Shown piece by piece: positions 46,137-56,584 of a stretch of 64,000 nt of DNA. The notes under the pieces are model-generated. The model saw nothing but the letters and a program-made list of their open reading frames with translations. It ran no database searches and was not told the DNA's origin. Made by a program: the position numbers and the translations under genes. How positions within the stretch are numbered: position 1 is the first letter of the stretch; every line of letters starts with the position of its first letter. This DNA comes from Nitrosomonadales bacterium (lineage in GTDB: Bacteria > Pseudomonadota > Gammaproteobacteria > Burkholderiales > Methylophilaceae). The stretch is from positions 86,196 to 150,195 of the forward strand of contig JAHEAL010000002.1 in NCBI GenBank assembly GCA_024642775.1. Direction: 5' to 3'.

Positions 46137-46179
46137 AAATGGCAGCTTACGTTATTAGTGACGTACAAGGCTGCCATTT
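46137..46179 (+). promoter_or_regulatory. Hairpin with poly-T tail enclosing the apaH start codon
   Basis: AAATGGCAGC at 46137-46146 pairs perfectly with GCTGCCATTT at 46170-46179; inside, TACGT (46148-46152) pairs with ACGTA (46161-46165) around an eight-base loop. A run of T follows. The apaH ATG at 46139 is in the left arm. It could be the terminator of the preceding gene, or a fold hiding the apaH start. Confidence 0.5.
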
Positions 46180-46951
46180 TTCATTTCTAGATCTATTAGA
46201 TTCAATATCATTTAACAAAAAAAATGACCAACTTATTTTTGTTGGTGACTTAGTCAATCGTGGTAAAAATTCCAGGAAATTTATAAAGTGGTGTTTTGCA
46301 AACCGTTTAACTATAAAATCTGTTCTTGGTAATCATGACCTTCACTTTTTAGCTGTTTTTTTTGGTATTAAAAAACTTAACAATTCAGATACGCTTTCAA
46401 AGTTACTCAAATCGAAAGATGTCGATAATTATGTAGATTGGTTGTTATCCTTACCATTAGCATTGCGCTTTGATGACTATTTGATTGTTCATGCGGGTAT
46501 TCATCCAAATTGGTCTCTTCAAGATTCTTTGCAGTATTCTGAAGAGGTCTCTAAATCACTTAAAAAAAACCCATACAAATTCCTATCTAAAATGTATGGG
46601 AATAATCCAGGTTTTTGGGCTGAGGATTTAAAAAAAAATGATAGAAGGCGGATGATCGTTAATATTTTTACAAGAATGAGAATGTTAAATAAGGATCTAT
46701 CGCTCGATTATGAATACAAGGGAGATATACCCAACAACCATGGAAAGTCAAAACCATGGTTTTCGTATAGAAATCAAAATAAAGATATTAATATTATATC
46801 GGGGCACTGGTCGGCTATTGATATTCAAAAACATCAGTATGGTTTTTCGATTGACTCTGGATGTGTTTGGGGCGGTCGCCTAACAGCACTCAGATTATCT
46901 GATTTAAAAATTTTTCAAGCAAAGGCAAATCCAAAGGATTTATGTGTTTAA
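46139..46951 (+). CDS. apaH: Bis(5'-nucleosyl)-tetraphosphatase (symmetrical)
   Basis: ApaH hydrolyses Ap4A to two ADP. The 270-residue protein has the metallophosphatase motifs VISDVQGCHFSFLDLL, IFVGDLVNRGKNSRKF and VLGNHDLHFL, then LIVHAGIHPNW, GNNPGFW and ISGHWSA. The start lies in a hairpin (see separate entry). Its 3' end overlaps the convergent PfkB gene by 12 bases. Confidence 0.96.
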   Translation: MAAYVISDVQGCHFSFLDLLDSISFNKKNDQLIFVGDLVNRGKNSRKFIKWCFANRLTIKSVLGNHDLHFLAVFFGIKKLNNSDTLSKLLKSKDVDNYVDWLLSLPLALRFDDYLIVHAGIHPNWSLQDSLQYSEEVSKSLKKNPYKFLSKMYGNNPGFWAEDLKKNDRRRMIVNIFTRMRMLNKDLSLDYEYKGDIPNNHGKSKPWFSYRNQNKDINIISGHWSAIDIQKHQYGFSIDSGCVWGGRLTALRLSDLKIFQAKANPKDLCV

Positions 46952-47869
46952 TTTAAATTCCACTAAATCTTCAATTTGACTTAACGAGGGTTTGTGGTTT
47001 TGACCTCCTTGAGACTGAATCTTAAAAAAAGCTAGTGCAGAGCCTAGTTTTGCAGATTGCTCTAAACCCCATTTCTTTATAATACCAAACGCAAGCCCAG
47101 CCCTAAAGGCATCACCACAACCAGTTGGGTCTATTGGTTTATCGACCTTGAATGCTGGCACATCATATGATTTACCTTTCTCAAAAATTGTCGCACCAGA
47201 TGCACCTTTGGTAATAACAAGCCCTTCAACTTGTTGGCCAATTTCTTGTAAGGATAATCCAGAGTTTTTTACTAACAATTCAGCTTCGTAATCATTAACG
47301 GTTATGTATGAAGCTTTATCAATAAAGCTGGTTAGCTCTTCTTGATTAAACATAGGTAGTCCTTGTCCCGGATCAAAAATAAAGGGGATATTGAGCATAA
47401 AAGATTCGTTAGCATGCTGGATCATCCCATCTTTGCCGTCTGGAGAAATTAGGATGAGTTTTGGTTTTTCATTAATTTTAAGAATGCTGTTGTGATGACT
47501 AGCGCTCATAGCACCTGGGTGAAATGCAGTAATTTGGTTATCATCAAGGTCTGTAGTAATAAATGCTTGCGCAGTAAATGTTTTATTAATCTGGGTTAGG
47601 TATTTGGTATTAATCTTTTGTAATTCCAACCAATCATGATAACTAGAAAAGTCCTCGCCAACTGTACTCATTATTAAGAAATCTGCGGCTACTAGATTCA
47701 GGTTATAACCAATATTACCAGCCGTTCCACCAAAATTTTTTTTCATTTCGGGTACGTAAAAGGCTACACTTAATTTATGGATTTGGTCTGGCATTATATG
47801 GTTTTTAAAGTAATCCTGAAAAACCATGATCGAGTCAAATGCCATAGACCCGCAAACTAATATACTCAT
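46940..47869 (-). CDS. PfkB family carbohydrate/nucleoside kinase (adenosine kinase-like)
   Basis: A 309-residue ribokinase-fold protein. It shows VCGSMAFDSIMVF, the NFGGTAGNIGYNLNLV segment (first PfkB signature), VNDYEAELLV, LVITKGASGATIF and DPTGCGDAFRAGLAFGI (second signature with the catalytic Asp). The adenosine kinase subgroup is suggested by its layout and common beta annotation; ribokinase or another sugar kinase cannot be excluded. Confidence 0.88.
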   Translation of the reverse strand: MSILVCGSMAFDSIMVFQDYFKNHIMPDQIHKLSVAFYVPEMKKNFGGTAGNIGYNLNLVAADFLIMSTVGEDFSSYHDWLELQKINTKYLTQINKTFTAQAFITTDLDDNQITAFHPGAMSASHHNSILKINEKPKLILISPDGKDGMIQHANESFMLNIPFIFDPGQGLPMFNQEELTSFIDKASYITVNDYEAELLVKNSGLSLQEIGQQVEGLVITKGASGATIFEKGKSYDVPAFKVDKPIDPTGCGDAFRAGLAFGIIKKWGLEQSAKLGSALAFFKIQSQGGQNHKPSLSQIEDLVEFKLNT

Positions 47870-47877
47870 TTATTTCC

Positions 47878-48288
47878 TTAAGGTTTATATATTACAAGAA
47901 ATACAACTGCAATTAAAATCAATACGGGAGCTTCGTTAAAGATACGATAAAAAACATGACCGTTTCTATTTTGATTATTCTTAAACTGGTTAAGAAAAAT
48001 CCAACAGAAATAATGATAAATGATCAAAATTAACACAAGTGAAAGTTTGTAATGAAGCCATGCCCCTTGGTAATCAAAGTTATAAATAAGGAGTAGTCCG
48101 AAGAAGATAGTTAGTATGCCACCCGGCGTCATGATCCCATAAAATAATTTTCTTTCCATTATTTTAAAACGTTCATCGCTAATTTTATCTTTAACTTCTG
48201 CATGATAAACGAATAGGCGTGGCAGATAAAAAAGCCCAGCAAACCAGGTCACCATAAAAATAATATGTAATGATTTCATCCAAAGCAT
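47878..48288 (-). CDS. hemJ: Protoporphyrinogen oxidase HemJ
   Basis: A 136-residue four-helix membrane enzyme that oxidises protoporphyrinogen IX to protoporphyrin IX, replacing HemG/HemY in many bacteria. It begins MLWMKSLHIIFMVTWFAGLFYLPRL with the conserved His, then VYHAEVKD, MERKLFYGIMTPGGILT and HYFCWIFLNQFK. It uses the product of HemF (5942-6841). Convergent-side neighbour is the PfkB kinase, 8 bases away. Confidence 0.92.
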   Translation of the reverse strand: MLWMKSLHIIFMVTWFAGLFYLPRLFVYHAEVKDKISDERFKIMERKLFYGIMTPGGILTIFFGLLLIYNFDYQGAWLHYKLSLVLILIIYHYFCWIFLNQFKNNQNRNGHVFYRIFNEAPVLILIAVVFLVIYKP

Positions 48289-48344
48289 AACTGTTATTCT
48301 ACATCTTTAATTTATTAATAACCCTAAATTTCTTAGCGTTGATA

Positions 48345-48370
48345 CAAAGGGTATCGCATGATATCCTTTG
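48345..48370. promoter_or_regulatory. Hairpin in the hemJ / FAD-oxidase intergenic region
   Basis: CAAAGGGTATC at 48345-48355 pairs with GATATCCTTTG at 48360-48370 (one G-T pair) around a GCAT loop, followed by GTTTTATATTTT. It lies in the 103-base region between hemJ and the large flavoprotein, 21 bases before its ATG. It could be an attenuator or a leader fold; no promoter is evident there. Confidence 0.4.
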
Positions 48371-48391
48371 GTTTTATATTTTAATAATTTC

Positions 48392-51300
48392 ATGAACGCA
48401 CCAATATCAACGGATTTTTTAAAAGCACAATCTAAATTCTCAAAAAAATTAAGAGAGATTCCATATAATTACACATCCTTTTCTGATAGAGAAATTGTTT
48501 TTCGATTTCTTGGAGAAGAAATGTGGAATATTATCGAAGAATTAAGAGGTCATAGAAAAACAGGAATCTCAGCAAGGATGCTTTTCGAGGTTCTTGGAGA
48601 CTTATGGGTAGTTACAAGAAACCCATATTTGCAAGATGATTTATTAGATAATCCAAAAAGACAAAAACAGTTGGTGGATGCGCTGAATCATAGAATTAAT
48701 TCTATTGAAACAAGAAGCTTTGGAAATATTAAAGTATCTCAGTTAGTGGTTTCAGCAAGAAGGGCAGTGGATGAGTTTGAAATGTCTTTTGGATCAACCA
48801 AGCTTTTAAGAAAAAAAGTTCTAAATAGTCTAAAAAAAGTTACAAAAAAACATAACATTCAATTTGATGGTTTGGCTAGAGTGTCGCATGTCACAGACGC
48901 AACTGACTGGCGAGTTGAATTTCCTTTTGTTGTCGTAAATCCAGATACTGAGGAAGAAATTCCGAGTATTGTAAAAAAACTCATTGAGCTAGGCTTGACA
49001 ATCATACCTAGGGGAGGTGGAACAGGTTATACCGGTGGAGCAATCCCTCTGACAAATATGTCTGCTGTTATCAATACTGAAAAATTAGATTCAATTTCCT
49101 CGATTCATTATGCAGATCTTCCTGGTGTAGCAAATAAAGTCCCAGTTGTGGATTGCGGTGCCGGTGCTGTTACAAGAAGAGTAATGGAGGCAGCATCTTT
49201 TGGTGGCTTGGAGTTTGCTACAGACCCAACATCAGCTGATTCTTGTTGTATTGGTGGCAATGTTGCGATGAATGCTGGTGGCAAAAAAGCAGTCTTATGG
49301 GGAACGGCGTTAGATAATTTATCTTCGTGGAAGATGGTTGATCCAAATGGAGATTGGATTATCGTAAACAGATTAGATCATAACCTTGGAAAGATACATG
49401 ATATTGATTCAGCAAAATTTGAGATTCTGCGAATTGATTCAGAAAATCAAAAAGAATTAAGACCTCGAGAAGTTCTTGATATTCCTGGGCATAAATTCCG
49501 AAAGATAGGTCTTGGAAAAGATGTTACGGATAAATTTTTAAGTGGGCTACCGGGAGTTCAGAAAGAAGGTTGTGATGGGCTGATTACGTCAGCAACATTC
49601 ATCCTTCACAAAATGCCTCAGTTTGTGAGAACTGTTTGTTTAGAATTCTTTGGCCAGGTTGGTGACGCTGTTCCTTCTATCGTAGAAATTAAAAATTATA
49701 TTGATCAAACTGATAATGTTGTCTTGGCTGGGCTGGAACATCTTGATGATAGGTATATCAAAGCAGTTGGTTATTCAACAAAGGCACCTAAAACTGAAAG
49801 ACCTAAAATGGTCTTAATCGCAGATATTGCATCAGATGATGAGTCAATCGTTGGTTCAGTTTGTTCTCAGGTTGTTGCAATTGCCAACAGAAGGTCTGGT
49901 GAGGGCTTTATTGCTGTCTCCGAGGATTCAAGAAAGAAGTTTTGGGCAGACCGTGCAAGAACTGCAGCGATTGCTAGACATACAAATGCTTTTAAAATCA
50001 ATGAAGATGTTGTTATCCCATTGGAGCGATTGGGAGAGTATTCTAATGGCATTGAGAGACTTAACATTGAATTATCGATCAAAAATAAATTAATGATTTT
50101 AGAATCGGTATTAAGTTTTATTAGCTCATACAAGGCTAATCCTGAAAATGAAGAATTTGACAAAGAGCTTTATGCCGATAAATTACTTTTGGCTCAAAAT
50201 CTAATTACTAAAGTCGGGTCGGTTTGGAATTTATTATTATCAAATTTAGATAATCCAATTTCAAGTATTGATTATGGTAATAACGATCTTTCTTTTGATT
50301 CCACAATTTTTGAGCTAATACAAACTAAAAAAATTAAGATTTCATGGAAGTCAGAGGTGTTAGCACCCCTGACAGAAATATTTTCTGGAAGAGAATTTGA
50401 GCAGGTAATCAAAGGTATCAAAGATGCGCATCAAAAAATATTAAAGTCCCGAGTATTTATAGCTCTCCATATGCATGCCGGGGATGGAAATGTGCACACA
50501 AATATTCCTGTTAATTCCGATGATTACTTAATGATGCACGATGCACAAAATGCAGTTTCAAGGGTAATGGTTCTTGCAAAAAGTTTAAACGGAGTGATCT
50601 CTGGTGAACATGGTATTGGAATCACAAAGATGGAGTTCTTAGATAGTGAGACCATCGAAACTTTTAAAAAGTACAAAGAACAAGTTGACCCAAATGGACA
50701 TTTTAATAAAGGCAAGCTCCTCCAGGGATCTGGATTAGAGAATGCTTATACCCCAAGCTTTGGATTGTTGGAAGAAGAATCAATAATTATGGAACAATCA
50801 GAGATGGGCGATATAGCTGAATCTATAAGCTCATGCTTAAGGTGTGGAAAATGTAAACCTGTATGTACAACACATGCTCCACGAGCTAATCTGATGTATA
50901 GCCCTAGAAATAAAATTCTTGGTACATCGCTTTTGATAGAGGCATTTCTATATGAGGAGCAAACAAGAAGAGGAATTTCGATTAAGCACTTCGAAGAATT
51001 TAATGATATTGCTGATCATTGTACGGTATGCCATAAGTGTTTGAGTCCTTGCCCAGTTAATATTGATTATGGCGAAGTTAGTATTCAGATGCGAGATTTC
51101 CTGCGAAAACAAAACCAGAAAAAATTTAATTTAGGTAGCTTTGTTGGTATGTCTTATTTGAATTTAAAAGATCCTAGAACAATAAAATTAATGCATGCTC
51201 TAATGATTAATTTTGGGTATAAGGCGCAAAATTTTGTTCATAAGATAATTAAAAAATTATCATTCGGTTCTAGTTTATTTAAATCGTCACCTCCCTCAAC

Positions 51301-52240
51301 TGTAGGAAAACCAAACATTGCATCCCAAGTGATTCATTTTATTAATCGACCAATGCCAAAAAATGTACCAACAAAAACCTCAAGGGCAATGCTAGGTATC
51401 GAGGATGAAAAAACAATTCCAATTATTAGAAATCATTCTAAAGTTAATGATGATTCGGATGCAGTTTTTTACTTTCCAGGGTGCGGTTCAGAAAGATTGT
51501 TTTCTCAGGTTGGGTTGGCAACTCAGGCCATGCTTTATGATATTGGTGCCATAACAGTTCTCCCGCCAGGTTACTTATGTTGTGGGTATCCACAAACTTC
51601 ATCTGGAGATGTTGAAAAAGGTCATCAAATTTCTTCTGATAATCGAGTTCAGTTCCATAGAATGGCTAACACATTAAATTACCTTGATATTAAAACGGTT
51701 GTTGTTTCTTGTGGAACTTGTATGGATCAATTATCAAAATATCAATTTGAAAATATTTTCCCAGGATGCAGACTATTAGATATTCATGAATATTTGCTTG
51801 AAAAAAACGTGTCAATGAAGGATGCAACCGGTATTAAGTATATGTATCATGAACCTTGTCATAATCCAATGAAAACCTATTCTTCTGCAAAGGTAACCGA
51901 AACATTAATTAATAAGGATATTAAAAAGACTGACAGGTGTTGTGGCGAATCAGGTACATTTGCTGTCACAAGGCCAGATATAGCAACCCAAGTTAAGATG
52001 CGTAAATCTGAAGAAATTATCAAAGATAAGAATAGTATTGTTGAAAATGAAACTGATCAGGTAAAGATCTTAACTTCATGCCCATCCTGCCTTCAAGGAC
52101 TTTCAAGATATGAGGATGAGGCAGGGACGAAATCAGATTATATTGTCGTTGAGATAGCAAAAAATAATCTTGGAGAGAATTGGTTGCAGGATTATGTTGA
52201 AAAAGCCAACAACGGTGGAATAGAAAAAGTTTTACTTTAA
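48392..52240 (+). CDS. Large FAD-linked oxidase with two Fe-S clusters and CCG domain (DUF3683 type)
   Basis: A 1282-residue D-lactate/glycolate dehydrogenase-like flavoprotein. An N-terminal DUF3683-type part (1-170) comes first, then the FAD-binding PCMH domain ([19 protein letters not shown]), FAD oxidase C-terminal domain ([30 protein letters not shown]), two CxxCxxCxxxC clusters ([31 protein letters not shown]), and paired CCG motifs ([35 protein letters not shown]). It likely oxidises a 2-hydroxy acid and passes electrons onward. The substrate is unknown. A TTG start at 48368 sits in the hairpin; ATG 48392 is preferred. Confidence 0.88.
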   Translation: MNAPISTDFLKAQSKFSKKLREIPYNYTSFSDREIVFRFLGEEMWNIIEELRGHRKTGISARMLFEVLGDLWVVTRNPYLQDDLLDNPKRQKQLVDALNHRINSIETRSFGNIKVSQLVVSARRAVDEFEMSFGSTKLLRKKVLNSLKKVTKKHNIQFDGLARVSHVTDATDWRVEFPFVVVNPDTEEEIPSIVKKLIELGLTIIPRGGGTGYTGGAIPLTNMSAVINTEKLDSISSIHYADLPGVANKVPVVDCGAGAVTRRVMEAASFGGLEFATDPTSADSCCIGGNVAMNAGGKKAVLWGTALDNLSSWKMVDPNGDWIIVNRLDHNLGKIHDIDSAKFEILRIDSENQKELRPREVLDIPGHKFRKIGLGKDVTDKFLSGLPGVQKEGCDGLITSATFILHKMPQFVRTVCLEFFGQVGDAVPSIVEIKNYIDQTDNVVLAGLEHLDDRYIKAVGYSTKAPKTERPKMVLIADIASDDESIVGSVCSQVVAIANRRSGEGFIAVSEDSRKKFWADRARTAAIARHTNAFKINEDVVIPLERLGEYSNGIERLNIELSIKNKLMILESVLSFISSYKANPENEEFDKELYADKLLLAQNLITKVGSVWNLLLSNLDNPISSIDYGNNDLSFDSTIFELIQTKKIKISWKSEVLAPLTEIFSGREFEQVIKGIKDAHQKILKSRVFIALHMHAGDGNVHTNIPVNSDDYLMMHDAQNAVSRVMVLAKSLNGVISGEHGIGITKMEFLDSETIETFKKYKEQVDPNGHFNKGKLLQGSGLENAYTPSFGLLEEESIIMEQSEMGDIAESISSCLRCGKCKPVCTTHAPRANLMYSPRNKILGTSLLIEAFLYEEQTRRGISIKHFEEFNDIADHCTVCHKCLSPCPVNIDYGEVSIQMRDFLRKQNQKKFNLGSFVGMSYLNLKDPRTIKLMHALMINFGYKAQNFVHKIIKKLSFGSSLFKSSPPSTVGKPNIASQVIHFINRPMPKNVPTKTSRAMLGIEDEKTIPIIRNHSKVNDDSDAVFYFPGCGSERLFSQVGLATQAMLYDIGAITVLPPGYLCCGYPQTSSGDVEKGHQISSDNRVQFHRMANTLNYLDIKTVVVSCGTCMDQLSKYQFENIFPGCRLLDIHEYLLEKNVSMKDATGIKYMYHEPCHNPMKTYSSAKVTETLINKDIKKTDRCCGESGTFAVTRPDIATQVKMRKSEEIIKDKNSIVENETDQVKILTSCPSCLQGLSRYEDEAGTKSDYIVVEIAKNNLGENWLQDYVEKANNGGIEKVLL

Positions 52241-52242
52241 AG

Positions 52243-52953
52243 TTAAATGAATGGCAGAAATAATCGTGTAGTTACACTTTGAACAGCTCTTGTTATTGTC
52301 CTTTCGGTTTTTTCAGACAAAGTATAAGCAAAGTAGTCTGTCCTACCTATAATTTTTCCAAATTCTCTTTCAAAGCTTAAGTTTTGCTCCTCTTCGTTAA
52401 TTGAGTTAGTTATTAAAAAAGGGCTTCCATCTTGTTTCTTTTTTGAAGATAATTTCCAGACTACTACTTCAACGTTTCTTGCCGCATTGTAAATATTTTG
52501 GGGATTCAAAGTATCAGTTAAGTAAAAATCTACTTTATTGCCATGCGCCTTGAGCATCATAGTTTTTAAGCCAACAATAATAGCTAGAACACGATCACCA
52601 TTAAAACTTTCATCAAAAGCTAGATCAAGTGAAGATACTTCAATTTTATTATTTAGTTGAGAGAATTTATTATCATGGTCGCCGTTGAAAATCCATTTAA
52701 CCATTGCAGCGACATCCTCAGAAGTACTTTTTTTTAATTCCTGCGGATTTCTTTTATAAAGTTTGGTAGCAAGTATCTTCAAACTTTCAATATTTTCTCT
52801 AATTTCGAGATCAGCCATCCTATCAAAATCAGTTTTGCCGAATTGATTAAAACTACTCTTATCATATTGAGTATTTTTTGATTTTATTGTGGTTGAATTA
52901 CATCCCGATAAAAAAAGTAATATTGTTAAAGTTAGAAAAACTTTTTTTCTCAA
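52243..52953 (-). CDS. Lipoprotein of unknown function
   Basis: A 236-residue protein with a clear lipoprotein signal: MRKKVFLTLTILLFLSGC (lipobox LSGC, Cys 18). The mature part has EDVAAMVKWIF, a VLAIIVGLKTMMLKAHG stretch and a central AARNVEVVVWKL. It starts at TTG 52953, overlapping the phoR stop (TTGA), so it is the third gene of the phoBR operon. I know such a gene in betaproteobacteria only by position; no function is assigned. Confidence 0.72.
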   Translation of the reverse strand: MRKKVFLTLTILLFLSGCNSTTIKSKNTQYDKSSFNQFGKTDFDRMADLEIRENIESLKILATKLYKRNPQELKKSTSEDVAAMVKWIFNGDHDNKFSQLNNKIEVSSLDLAFDESFNGDRVLAIIVGLKTMMLKAHGNKVDFYLTDTLNPQNIYNAARNVEVVVWKLSSKKKQDGSPFLITNSINEEEQNLSFEREFGKIIGRTDYFAYTLSEKTERTITRAVQSVTTRLFLPFI

Positions 52954-54239
52954 TTTTTAACAATTCTTTCTTCAGGAAAAATCAATTTAAATTCACTACC
53001 TGATTTTCCATCGCTAATTATTTCAACAGATCCGCTATGCTGATCCATGATATTTTTTACAATTGACAAACCAAGCCCTGTTCCACCAGTATTACGGCTT
53101 CTGTCAGAGTCTACCCTGTGAAATCTTTCGGTGAGTTTACTTATATGAGATTCTGGAATTCCTATACCTGAGTCTTTTACGGAAAGAATTCCTAATTTTT
53201 TCTCTTCGGACCAGGTAACTTTAACATAACCCTTATTGGTATACCTGAACGCATTAGAAACTAAGTTTTGCAATGCGCTTACAATCTCTTTCTTTGATCC
53301 TATTATTTTTTTTTCTGATAATTCATCATAGGAAAAATCTATCAACTTATCCCCTCGCAAGATATCTAGCTCATTGGTTAGATTGTTAATTATTTCTTTA
53401 ATTGCTATTTTATTATTTCTTGTATTATTTTTTTGTCCATCAATACTGTTTAGAATTAGCAGGTCAGATATAAGTGTGTTCATTCTATTTGTTTGTTCAA
53501 TCATAGATTTTAGAGGCTTATGGTACTCTGATTTTTTATCGATTTTATCAAATAAGATTTCGGCATTACCCATTAAAACAGTTAAGGGTGTTTTTAACTC
53601 ATGGGAAACATCAGAAATAAATTGTTTTCTACTTTCCTCAATTCTCATTTCATTACCTATGTCCCTACAAATGATAATCTTTTGATGGTATCCAAATTCA
53701 ACTAAATAAAGTTGATAATGATTATTACCCATAATGATTACTATATCTTTGGGTGTTTCTGATTCGCTATCTATTAAATCAATTAACTTTGTATTACGAA
53801 CAATATAAGTAATGGGTTTATTTAAGTCCTGAGGAATTTTAATTCCAAGCATCCCTTGTACTTTCTTGTTAGCCCAAATAATTTCATTATATTCATTCAA
53901 TGAAATTACACCATCTGGAAGCGCTTGAGCACCAGACATAAACTGATCTAAGGCATTTGTTAGATCCTTTTTCATATTTTTTTGCTTTTTATGTGATCTA
54001 TATAATTTTGAGAATATAATTTCCCATGACCCAGTGCCTATGGGAAGTGTTGCAAGCGATGGATAACTTAACCATTTATCAAGTTTCACAAGAAAATAAT
54101 AATGTTTAATTAATTTATAGAAATTTAAGATTAGAAAAAATCCAACCCCAAATTTTAAAGAGAAAGACAGGGTGATGATAATTGACACGGGGATGACAAT
54201 TAAATAAAAAGTTACCAAGCTATTAACTATTTTATTCAA
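52950..54239 (-). CDS. phoR: Phosphate regulon sensor histidine kinase PhoR
   Basis: A 429-residue sensor kinase with two N-terminal membrane helices, a PAS region near 95-190, the H-box SDVSHELKTPLTVLMGNAE, N-box NLVSNAFRYT, and G-boxes DSGIGIPES and GGTGLGLSIVK. PhoR phosphorylates PhoB when phosphate is low. The name rests on the PAS plus H-box order and the PhoB-like partner. It overlaps phoB by eight bases. Confidence 0.9.
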   Translation of the reverse strand: MNKIVNSLVTFYLIVIPVSIIITLSFSLKFGVGFFLILNFYKLIKHYYFLVKLDKWLSYPSLATLPIGTGSWEIIFSKLYRSHKKQKNMKKDLTNALDQFMSGAQALPDGVISLNEYNEIIWANKKVQGMLGIKIPQDLNKPITYIVRNTKLIDLIDSESETPKDIVIIMGNNHYQLYLVEFGYHQKIIICRDIGNEMRIEESRKQFISDVSHELKTPLTVLMGNAEILFDKIDKKSEYHKPLKSMIEQTNRMNTLISDLLILNSIDGQKNNTRNNKIAIKEIINNLTNELDILRGDKLIDFSYDELSEKKIIGSKKEIVSALQNLVSNAFRYTNKGYVKVTWSEEKKLGILSVKDSGIGIPESHISKLTERFHRVDSDRSRNTGGTGLGLSIVKNIMDQHSGSVEIISDGKSGSEFKLIFPEERIVKN

Positions 54240-54933
54240 AGTATTTTGATTCAGATAATTTGTAACCAGATCCCCGGACGGTTTCTATTGTTTCCTCAAG
54301 ACCATTATTTTTTAAAGAAGCCCTGAGTCTTTTTATATGAACATCTATTGTTCGCGAATCAATCTCAGTTTCATTACCCCAAATTTTATTTACAATTTTT
54401 TCCCTTGTGAGCACTCTATTGTTATTAGTCATGAATAAATAAAGTATTTTGAATTCTGTTGGGCCTAACTTTATTTGATTTTCATTATATGAAACTGTAT
54501 GGCTATCTGGATTTATCTTTAATTTTCCAATGACAATCTCACTGGGAATAAGGTCGGGAGTATTTCTTCTAAGAATAGCCTTTATTCTTGCAATAAGCTC
54601 CTTTGGGCTAAAAGGTTTGGCAATGTAATCATCAGCACCTACATCTAAACCACGAACCTTGTCATCCTCTTCTGCTTTTGCAGTGAGCATTATCACTGGA
54701 ATATCTTTTGTTTCTGAATTGATCCTTACTCTTTTGAGAAAATCAATTCCACTCATTCCTGGAAGCATCCAGTCAAGTAATATCAGATCTGGTTTATTAT
54801 TTTTTAAAGATTGTTCCGCCATTTCAGCATTGATAGATCTTTGCGGTATAAAATTATTTTGATGTAGATTTAAAGATATCATCTCAAGAATGGCCTCTTC
54901 ATCTTCTACAATAAGTACGTAAGGTTTTTTCAT
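54232..54933 (-). CDS. phoB: Phosphate regulon response regulator PhoB
   Basis: A 233-residue OmpR-type regulator. The receiver domain has VEDEEAILEMI, the phospho-acceptor LILLDWMLPGMSG, VIMLTAKAEEDD and KPFSPKELIARI; the winged-helix domain has GPTEFKILYLF, RVLTREKIV and DVHIKRLRA. No clear PHO box was found in the 82 bases between it and the divergent transporter. The pair phoB-phoR is in the usual order. Confidence 0.92.
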   Translation of the reverse strand: MKKPYVLIVEDEEAILEMISLNLHQNNFIPQRSINAEMAEQSLKNNKPDLILLDWMLPGMSGIDFLKRVRINSETKDIPVIMLTAKAEEDDKVRGLDVGADDYIAKPFSPKELIARIKAILRRNTPDLIPSEIVIGKLKINPDSHTVSYNENQIKLGPTEFKILYLFMTNNNRVLTREKIVNKIWGNETEIDSRTIDVHIKRLRASLKNNGLEETIETVRGSGYKLSESKYFE

Positions 54934-55015
54934 TTTATTTGTAGATAATTAATTTTGATTTTTACCTTTTTTTTCTTTATTGTAATACATATTCATATCT
55001 TAACTGGAAACAATA

Positions 55016-56575
55016 ATGTTTAATTCACTCAATAAAGAAAATATTGTCGCAGACAAAAATTTCAATCGCTGGTTAGTTCCTCCAGCAGCCCTTTTAATTC
55101 ATCTTTCAATCGGAATGATTTATGGATTCAGTGTTTTTTGGAAAAGACTTACACAAGTTGTTGGTACAGAATGTGGTGTGGATGTTAGCTTTTTTGAACG
55201 AATTTTCATAACCTCTTGCGATTGGAGAATGAGTGACCTTGGGTGGACTTTCTCGTTGGCTATTGTTTTCCTTGGCGCTTCTGCGGCAATATTTGGACAT
55301 TGGCTTGAAAGAGCAGGACCAAGAAAAGCTGGCGTTGCGGCTGCTTTGACATGGGGGGGAGGTTTAATAATCTCATCTATCGGAGTTTATTTTCATCAAC
55401 TCTGGATTATTTGGTTGGGAACAGGTGTAATCGGAGGAATTGGTCTGGGTTTAGGTTACATTTCACCTGTGTCGACATTGATTAAATGGTTCCCAGATAG
55501 AAGAGGGTTGGCCACGGGCATGGCTATTATGGGTTTTGGAGGAGGCGCTATGATTGGCAGCCCATCGGCAGAATATCTGATGAACCATTTTTCTACAAAT
55601 GGCTCTGGGGTCTGGCAGACCTTTTTAGTTCTTGGTTGCACCTATCTTGTCGCGATGCTTTTGGGTGCTTTTGGATATAGAGTGCCAGCAGATGGATGGA
55701 AACCAGAGGGCTGGGTGCCAAAGGTTAAAGATAATAAATTAATTTCAAAAAATCACGTACATGTTCAAAATGCGCACAAAACTCCTCAGTTTTGGCTTTT
55801 ATGGCTTGTTTTATGTCTCAATGTTTCTGCTGGAATTGGTGTTTTAGGAGTAGCTTCTCCAATGTTCCAAGAGGTAGCTGTGAGTATTTTTGATAAAGAC
55901 AGTATAGTAGCGATTGCTGCAGGATTCGTTGCTCTTTTGTCGTTATCCAATATTCTTGGCAGAATTTTTTGGGCATCATCTTCAGATTTTCTGGGTAGAA
56001 AAAACACATATTTAATATTTTTCGCATTAGGTTTTTTAATGTATGTCCTTTCACCATGGGCAGGATCTATCCAAAATATATCCTTATTTGCTTTGATTTT
56101 TTGCGTTATTTTAACAATGTATGGCGGCGGTTTTGCTACCATCCCAGCTTATCTTGCTGATATTTTTGGCACACAGCATGTTGGTGCAATTCATGGAAGG
56201 TTATTAACCGCTTGGTCAACAGCTGGAATTCTGGGTCCAATGTTGGTTTTTTACTTAAGAGAATACCAGATTAATCAGGGAGTTGACCCCTCACAGGCCT
56301 ATAATCTTAGTATGTACATACTTGCCGGTTTATTGGTATTTGGATTTATTGCAAATATCTTGATAGGCCCTGTAAATAAGAAATTTCACATGACCAAAGC
56401 TGAGGTTGACAAGGAGAGTAGGTTGGTTAAAAACGTTTCTAAAATAGGGGTATCGTCATCTAGTAATGTAGGAATTCAAAAAATTATTCTTCCTGTGGCT
56501 TGGTTGGTGGTAGGTGTTCCGCTTGCTTTAGCAATATACAATACGCTTGATAAAGCTATAGTAATTTTTCATTAG
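55016..56575 (+). CDS. OFA family major facilitator transporter
   Basis: A 519-residue transporter with about 12 helices. Typical marks are LIHLSIGMIYGFSVFW, GHWLERAGPRKAGVAA, the GGIGLGLGYISPVSTLIKWF segment, and WFPDRRGLATGMAIMGFGGG; the second half begins TPQFWLLWLVLC. This is the oxalate/formate antiporter (OFA) group; substrates vary and cannot be told from sequence. Its first periplasmic loop is long (residues about 42-75) with two cysteines, TECGVDV and TSCDWR. Confidence 0.88.
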   Translation: MFNSLNKENIVADKNFNRWLVPPAALLIHLSIGMIYGFSVFWKRLTQVVGTECGVDVSFFERIFITSCDWRMSDLGWTFSLAIVFLGASAAIFGHWLERAGPRKAGVAAALTWGGGLIISSIGVYFHQLWIIWLGTGVIGGIGLGLGYISPVSTLIKWFPDRRGLATGMAIMGFGGGAMIGSPSAEYLMNHFSTNGSGVWQTFLVLGCTYLVAMLLGAFGYRVPADGWKPEGWVPKVKDNKLISKNHVHVQNAHKTPQFWLLWLVLCLNVSAGIGVLGVASPMFQEVAVSIFDKDSIVAIAAGFVALLSLSNILGRIFWASSSDFLGRKNTYLIFFALGFLMYVLSPWAGSIQNISLFALIFCVILTMYGGGFATIPAYLADIFGTQHVGAIHGRLLTAWSTAGILGPMLVFYLREYQINQGVDPSQAYNLSMYILAGLLVFGFIANILIGPVNKKFHMTKAEVDKESRLVKNVSKIGVSSSSNVGIQKIILPVAWLVVGVPLALAIYNTLDKAIVIFH

Positions 56576-56584
56576 GCGGATGAT

